Assembly: GCA_019309945.1 (NCBI GenBank)
Contig: JAFDFH010000011.1
Location: forward strand, 1-17,400
Direction: 5' to 3'
Source: Deltaproteobacteria bacterium
Lineage (GTDB): Bacteria; Desulfobacterota; Desulfobacteria; Desulfobacterales; JAFDFH01
Length of the DNA: 17,400 nucleotides
Made by a program: the position numbers and the translations under genes. This document shows, piece by piece, positions 14,277 through 17,400 of this stretch; within the stretch, counting starts at the first letter, position 1, and each line of letters begins with the position of its first letter. The notes under the pieces were generated by a model, which saw only the letters and a list, made by a program, of their open reading frames with translations, was not told where the DNA came from and did not search any database.

Positions 14277-16715
14277 ATGATAAATATACCCAAAATATTC
14301 AAGCCGGATGAGTCTTTTTCATCAATGCTGTTACTCCCGCTTTTGCCCCTTAGGGATATTGTCGTATTTCCACACATGGTTGCACCACTCTTTGTGGGAC
14401 GTGTGAAATCCGTTAATGCCCTTGCGGAAGCAATGGAAAAAGATAAGAAAGTTTTTCTGGCGACACAGAAAAAGGCAGGGGTTGACGATCCTAGTGAAAA
14501 AGATATCAGGTCCGTGGGGACGATTGGAACCGTCCTCCAGCTGCTTCGGTTACCGGATGGAACGGTAAAGGCTCTGGTAGAGGGAAAATATAGGGGCCGT
14601 GTTATCCGGCATCTACAAAATGACAACTTTTTTCAGGTTGAGATCGAGCACATCTATGAGCCGGAAATACCAGATGCGGAAAGTATCGCTCTAAGTCGTG
14701 CAATCGTTGAAAGTTTCGAAAAGTATGCCAAGCTGAACAAGAATATTTCAAAAGATTTGACCAGTAATATTTCTGCCATTTCAAACCCTTCGCAACTCGC
14801 TGATACTGTTGCCGCCCATTTTTCATTCAAAATGGAAGATAAACAGCGCTTGCTTGAAACAATCCCTCCCGATGAACGACTATCACTTCTCTTACGATTG
14901 ATTAAGATGGAGACTGAAATTTTCAGTATGGATCGACGGATAAAGGGTCGTGTCAAGGAGCAGATGGAGAAAACCCAAAAAAATTATTATCTCAACGAAC
15001 AGATGCGGGCCATTAAGAAGGAAATGGGTGGTGAAGACGATCCGGGTGAGGAGTTGAATGAGCTTGAAAAGCGCATCAAGCGTAAAAGGATGTCAAAGGA
15101 GGCTGCGGGCAAGACTCGACAAGAGTTCAAAAAGCTTAAAATGATGACCCCGATGTCAGCGGAAGCAACGGTGGTGCGTAATTATATTGAATGGATTATC
15201 AGCTTGCCCTGGTTTGACCGGGCCAAAATTCGCAATGATATCGAGGAAGCCGAAAAAATTCTAGATGAAGATCACTATGGGCTGGAGAAACCAAAACAAC
15301 GCATTATCGAATACCTGGCGGTCCAAACCCTGGTCAAAAAAATTCGAGGGCCCATCCTTTGTTTTGTTGGCCCGCCAGGTGTAGGAAAAACTTCTCTCGC
15401 CAAATCGGTCGCCAGGGCCACTGGACGAAAATTTATTCGCCTTTCCCTTGGCGGCGTGAGGGATGAAGCCGAAATACGGGGCCACAGGCGTACTTACATT
15501 GGTGCAATGCCAGGCAAGATCATCCAGTCCCTGAAAAAAATCGGTGTGAATAATCCTGTGTTTTGTCTTGATGAAGTGGATAAAATGAGCATGGATTTTA
15601 GGGGAGATCCCTCGGCAGCACTTTTAGAGGTCCTTGATCCGGAACAGAATTACAGCTTTAATGACCATTATCTTGACCTCGACTATGATCTTTCAGATAT
15701 CTTATTTATTACCACCGCCAATACTTTACCGGAAATACCGCTTCCCTTACAGGATCGGATGGAAATTATACGTTTACCCGGCTATACCGAATATGAAAAA
15801 AAGCATATTGCCTGGGACTTTCTGATACCCAAACAAATCAAGTTAAATGGGCTTGAGAACACGGAAATTAAATTCTCCCAGAATTCGATCCTGACAATCA
15901 TTCAACGATATACCCGTGAGGCGGGTGTAAGAAATCTCGAGCGTGAAATTGCTTCGGTTTGTCGTAAGGTCGCCTGTGAAGTGGTTAAGAAAAAAGGCGA
16001 TAAGGTGTTCAGGATATCGGAAAAATCAGTCCAAAAATATCTGGGCCCGCCTCGTTTCAGGACGGGACAGGTAGAGGAAAAGGATCAGATCGGTATTGTT
16101 ACCGGACTGGCCTGGACACAGGTCGGTGGCGAGCTTCTCTGTGTGGAGTCCCTGATCATGCCCGGCAAAGGGGAGCTGATCATTACCGGGAAACTGGGCG
16201 ATGTGATGAAAGAATCGGCTCAGGCAGCCGTAAGCTATGTCCGTTCACGCGGTGAGCGCCTGATGATTGAAAAAGAGATTCACAAAAAATATGATATTCA
16301 TATCCATATCCCGGAAGGGGCAATTCCCAAGGACGGTCCTTCCGCCGGAATATCCATAGCCACATCCATTGTTTCAACCCTTACCCGAAGACCGGTTTAC
16401 CATAATGTTGCCATGACCGGTGAAATTACTTTGCGTGGCCGCGTTCTTCCCATCGGAGGACTAAAGGAGAAGTTTTTAGCGGCCCATAGAGGCGGTATTA
16501 AAAAAGTGATTATTCCCAAAGAAAACGAAAAGGATTTGATGGACATACCGTCTAGTATATCCAAACAAATCGATATTGTCCTGGTGGAACACATGGACGA
16601 GGTTCTTTCGCATGCGTTGATTCTTCGTGAAGGCGACACTCTTTTTAAAGAAACTAGTGATATATCTTTTGGAATTATGCCCAAGGAGACAGAATCAAGA
16701 GCACCTTTGATTTGA
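14277..16715 (+). CDS. lon: ATP-dependent serine protease Lon (LonA type)
   Basis: An 812-residue LonA protease. The N-terminal substrate-binding domain begins with 'LPLLPLRDIVVFPHMVAPLF' (20-39) and runs to about 215, followed by a helical region rich in charged residues (about 230-290). The AAA+ module has Walker A GPPGVGKT (365-372) and Walker B 'VFCLDEVDKM'. The C-terminal protease domain holds the catalytic dyad Ser689 (in 'KDGPSAG') and Lys732 (in 'GGLKEKFLAA'); the 43-residue spacing equals that of E. coli Ser679/Lys722. It degrades damaged and regulatory proteins in the cytoplasm. The ribosome site is weak (AGAGAG close to the ATG). The gene ends the tig-clpPX-lon series; a mobile element copy sits in its leader, so its own promoter may be affected. 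Confidence 0.97.
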   Translation: MINIPKIFKPDESFSSMLLLPLLPLRDIVVFPHMVAPLFVGRVKSVNALAEAMEKDKKVFLATQKKAGVDDPSEKDIRSVGTIGTVLQLLRLPDGTVKALVEGKYRGRVIRHLQNDNFFQVEIEHIYEPEIPDAESIALSRAIVESFEKYAKLNKNISKDLTSNISAISNPSQLADTVAAHFSFKMEDKQRLLETIPPDERLSLLLRLIKMETEIFSMDRRIKGRVKEQMEKTQKNYYLNEQMRAIKKEMGGEDDPGEELNELEKRIKRKRMSKEAAGKTRQEFKKLKMMTPMSAEATVVRNYIEWIISLPWFDRAKIRNDIEEAEKILDEDHYGLEKPKQRIIEYLAVQTLVKKIRGPILCFVGPPGVGKTSLAKSVARATGRKFIRLSLGGVRDEAEIRGHRRTYIGAMPGKIIQSLKKIGVNNPVFCLDEVDKMSMDFRGDPSAALLEVLDPEQNYSFNDHYLDLDYDLSDILFITTANTLPEIPLPLQDRMEIIRLPGYTEYEKKHIAWDFLIPKQIKLNGLENTEIKFSQNSILTIIQRYTREAGVRNLEREIASVCRKVACEVVKKKGDKVFRISEKSVQKYLGPPRFRTGQVEEKDQIGIVTGLAWTQVGGELLCVESLIMPGKGELIITGKLGDVMKESAQAAVSYVRSRGERLMIEKEIHKKYDIHIHIPEGAIPKDGPSAGISIATSIVSTLTRRPVYHNVAMTGEITLRGRVLPIGGLKEKFLAAHRGGIKKVIIPKENEKDLMDIPSSISKQIDIVLVEHMDEVLSHALILREGDTLFKETSDISFGIMPKETESRAPLI

Positions 16716-16717
16716 GT

Positions 16718-16736
16718 TTGATCCTTTATCGATCAA
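16718..16736 (+). terminator. Weak hairpin after lon
   Basis: TTGATC (16718-16723) pairs with GATCAA (16731-16736) over a 7-base loop, starting 3 bases after the lon stop. No T-run follows, so it may slow or end transcription only poorly, or serve as a 3'-end stabiliser. Confidence 0.25.
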
Positions 16737-16759
16737 CTTCTAGCGGGGTGAGTTTAAGC

Positions 16760-16789
16760 TTGACATTATATTTTTTAGTTGTTAATTAT
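16760..16789 (+). promoter_or_regulatory. Likely promoter of the tRNA-Val / tRNA-Asp unit
   Basis: A perfect -35 TTGACA (16760-16765) is followed after 18 bases by AATTAT (16784-16789), with overlapping AT hexamers at 16-17 bases. Transcription would begin near 16797, about 36 bases before tRNA-Val. Confidence 0.45.
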
Positions 16790-16832
16790 CTTTTCCTTTA
16801 ATTATGTTATTCAGGGTATTGCGCGCTTTTTA

Positions 16833-16908
16833 GGGCGGGTAGCTCAGTTGGGAGAGCATCGGCCTTACAAGCCGGGGGTCACAGGTTCAAGCCCTGTTCC
16901 GCCTACCA
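16833..16908 (+). tRNA. tRNA-Val (anticodon UAC)
   Basis: A 76-base cloverleaf. Acceptor GGGCGGG pairs with TCCGCCT (two G-T pairs), the D arm is GCTC...GAGC, the anticodon loop CTTACAA carries TAC, the T arm has GTTCAAGCC, and ACCA is encoded. Confidence 0.95.
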
Positions 16909-16960
16909 TAAAATTTAACGGCGCCTGTATAAATCGCGCCTGCACAATACATATCGATTC

Positions 16961-17138
16961 GAGACCCTTGCAAAACGGCACTTTTTGCCCGATTTCTGCG
17001 TCAGGCTCAAATTTCAATCCTCGAAATATTCAATATATTCCTGTGGTTGAAATTTTCGCCTTCCTTGAACTCGAACAAAAAGTTGAAATTTTCGCCTTCC
17101 TTGAACTCGAACAAAAATTACCATTTTTCAAAGGTCTC
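16961..17138 (-). mobile_element. MITE-like element, copy C (between tRNA-Val and tRNA-Asp)
   Basis: A 178-bp copy in the opposite orientation to A and B. The ends are GAGACCCTTG (16961-16970) and CAAAGGTCTC (17129-17138). GATTC flanks both sides (16956-16960 and 17139-17143), a clean 5-bp target duplication. Its reverse complement is closely similar to copy A over the whole length. The extra 36 bases come from an internal tandem duplication. The right-hand duplication ends at the base before tRNA-Asp. Confidence 0.9.
17046..17117. repeat. Perfect 36-bp tandem duplication inside copy C
   Basis: Units 17046-17081 and 17082-17117 are identical at all 36 positions; each begins GTTGAAATTTTCG and ends GAACAAAAA. 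Copy A has one such unit. The identity of the two units suggests a recent duplication. Confidence 0.95.
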
Positions 17139-17143
17139 GATTC

Positions 17144-17221
17144 GGGGGCGTAGTTCAGATTGGTTAGAACGCCGGCCTGTCACGCCGGAGGTCGCGAGTT
17201 CGAGTCTCGTCGTCCCCGCCA
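17144..17221 (+). tRNA. tRNA-Asp (anticodon GUC)
   Basis: A 78-base cloverleaf. Acceptor GGGGGCG pairs with CGTCCCC, the anticodon stem CCGGC/GCCGG encloses CTGTCAC with anticodon GTC, the T arm carries GTTCGAGTC, and GCCA ends the gene. It starts directly after the target duplication of element copy C, so it has no promoter of its own unless the element provides one; co-transcription with tRNA-Val is likely. Confidence 0.95.
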
Positions 17222-17232
17222 CCAATAAAATC

Positions 17233-17265
17233 AAGGACTTAGGAAGCTTTCCTAAGTCCTTTTTT
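17233..17265 (+). terminator. Strong intrinsic terminator after tRNA-Asp
   Basis: A 13-bp perfect stem (17233-17245 with 17249-17261) with a GCT loop, then a T-run through 17265. The A-rich side opposite the T-run could also end transcription coming from the integrase gene on the minus strand, so it may work in both directions. Confidence 0.92.
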
Positions 17266-17278
17266 ACTTCCGACTGGC

Positions 17279-17400
17279 TCAGACTGCAGATGGGTGTTGC
17301 AAGATAGGATCGTCTAAAACATCCACTTCAGACTTTTTCATCCCTGGAGCCCAATGATTATAAACATCGAGTGTTAGCTTTACTGAATGGTGTCCAAGCT
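17279..17400 (-). CDS. Tyrosine recombinase (phage-type integrase), C-terminal fragment
   Basis: The last 39 codons of a minus-strand gene, with a TGA stop at 17279-17281; the start lies beyond the right edge. The visible protein begins 'LGHHSVKLTLDVYNHW' and has the end signature of tyrosine recombinases: LGH followed ten residues later by the nucleophile Tyr (residue 13 of the fragment, codon 17360-17362). The tail 'APGMKKSEVDVLDDP' is a normal short C-terminus. The gene faces tRNA-Asp, with the terminator between them. Integrases of this type often insert their element at the 3' end of a tRNA gene, so an island or prophage probably extends to the right. The two catalytic arginines lie outside the window, so activity cannot be judged. 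Confidence 0.8.
   Translation of the reverse strand, partial: LGHHSVKLTLDVYNHWAPGMKKSEVDVLDDPILQHPSAV

Noticed and set aside
17046..17117. CRISPR-like repeat
   Set aside because: Two directly adjoining identical units without spacers are a tandem duplication, not an array.
16779..17307. Two reading frames across tRNA-Val, element copy C and tRNA-Asp
   Set aside because: They consist of tRNA and repeat sequence; the repeated 'EIFAFLELEQK' residues come from the 36-bp tandem duplication.

Overview
The window looks like a moderate-GC Desulfobacterota chromosome, most likely a Desulfobacterales-type sulfate reducer. This is inferred from the tRNA-Leu / tig / clpP / clpX / lon order, protein flavour and base composition; no taxonomic marker is present. 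It divides into a minus-strand catabolic half (about 1-7370), a middle accessory stretch (7370-10270), and a plus-strand proteostasis and tRNA cluster (10440-17221) that ends at an integrase.

Left half, read right to left: a complete heterotetrameric sarcosine-oxidase-type gene set (soxB, soxD, soxA, soxG) followed by a short MttB-family (trimethylamine methyltransferase superfamily) gene. All five lie on one strand with tight spacing and look like one transcription unit for removing methyl groups from an N-methylated amine or amino acid. The flavin subunits would oxidise the N-methyl group and pass C1 to tetrahydrofolate at the GcvT-like part of SoxA. The MttB-like protein may remove another methyl group. 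The corrinoid partner expected for an MttB protein and the usual glyA/purU neighbours are not in the window. Beyond the operon, at the left edge, is the start of a zinc-ribbon membrane protein.

A 183-bp non-coding palindromic element with perfect 16-bp terminal inverted repeats and a 6-bp TTAATT duplication is inserted exactly at the soxB stop codon. Removing it in silico restores a soxB-soxD gap of 17 bp, in line with the rest of the operon.

Middle: a stand-alone AAA ATPase with a DUF4143-type C-terminus, then an exported N-acetylmuramoyl-L-alanine amidase co-oriented with tRNA-Pro(UGG) and a terminator, all on the minus strand.

Right half: tRNA-Leu(UAG), tig, clpP, clpX (overlapping clpP), lon, tRNA-Val(UAC), tRNA-Asp(GUC) and a strong terminator. 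Three copies of a second MITE-like family (about 142 bp, ends GAGACCTTTG...CAAAGGTCTC, 5-bp target duplications in two copies) occupy the tig-clpP, clpX-lon and tRNA-Val/tRNA-Asp gaps. At the right edge is the 3' end of a tyrosine recombinase gene facing tRNA-Asp, suggesting that an integrated element begins there.

The most notable points are the soxBDAG-mttB arrangement and the two families of small mobile elements sitting in regulatory gaps of core operons. No CRISPR array, defence island or rRNA gene was seen.
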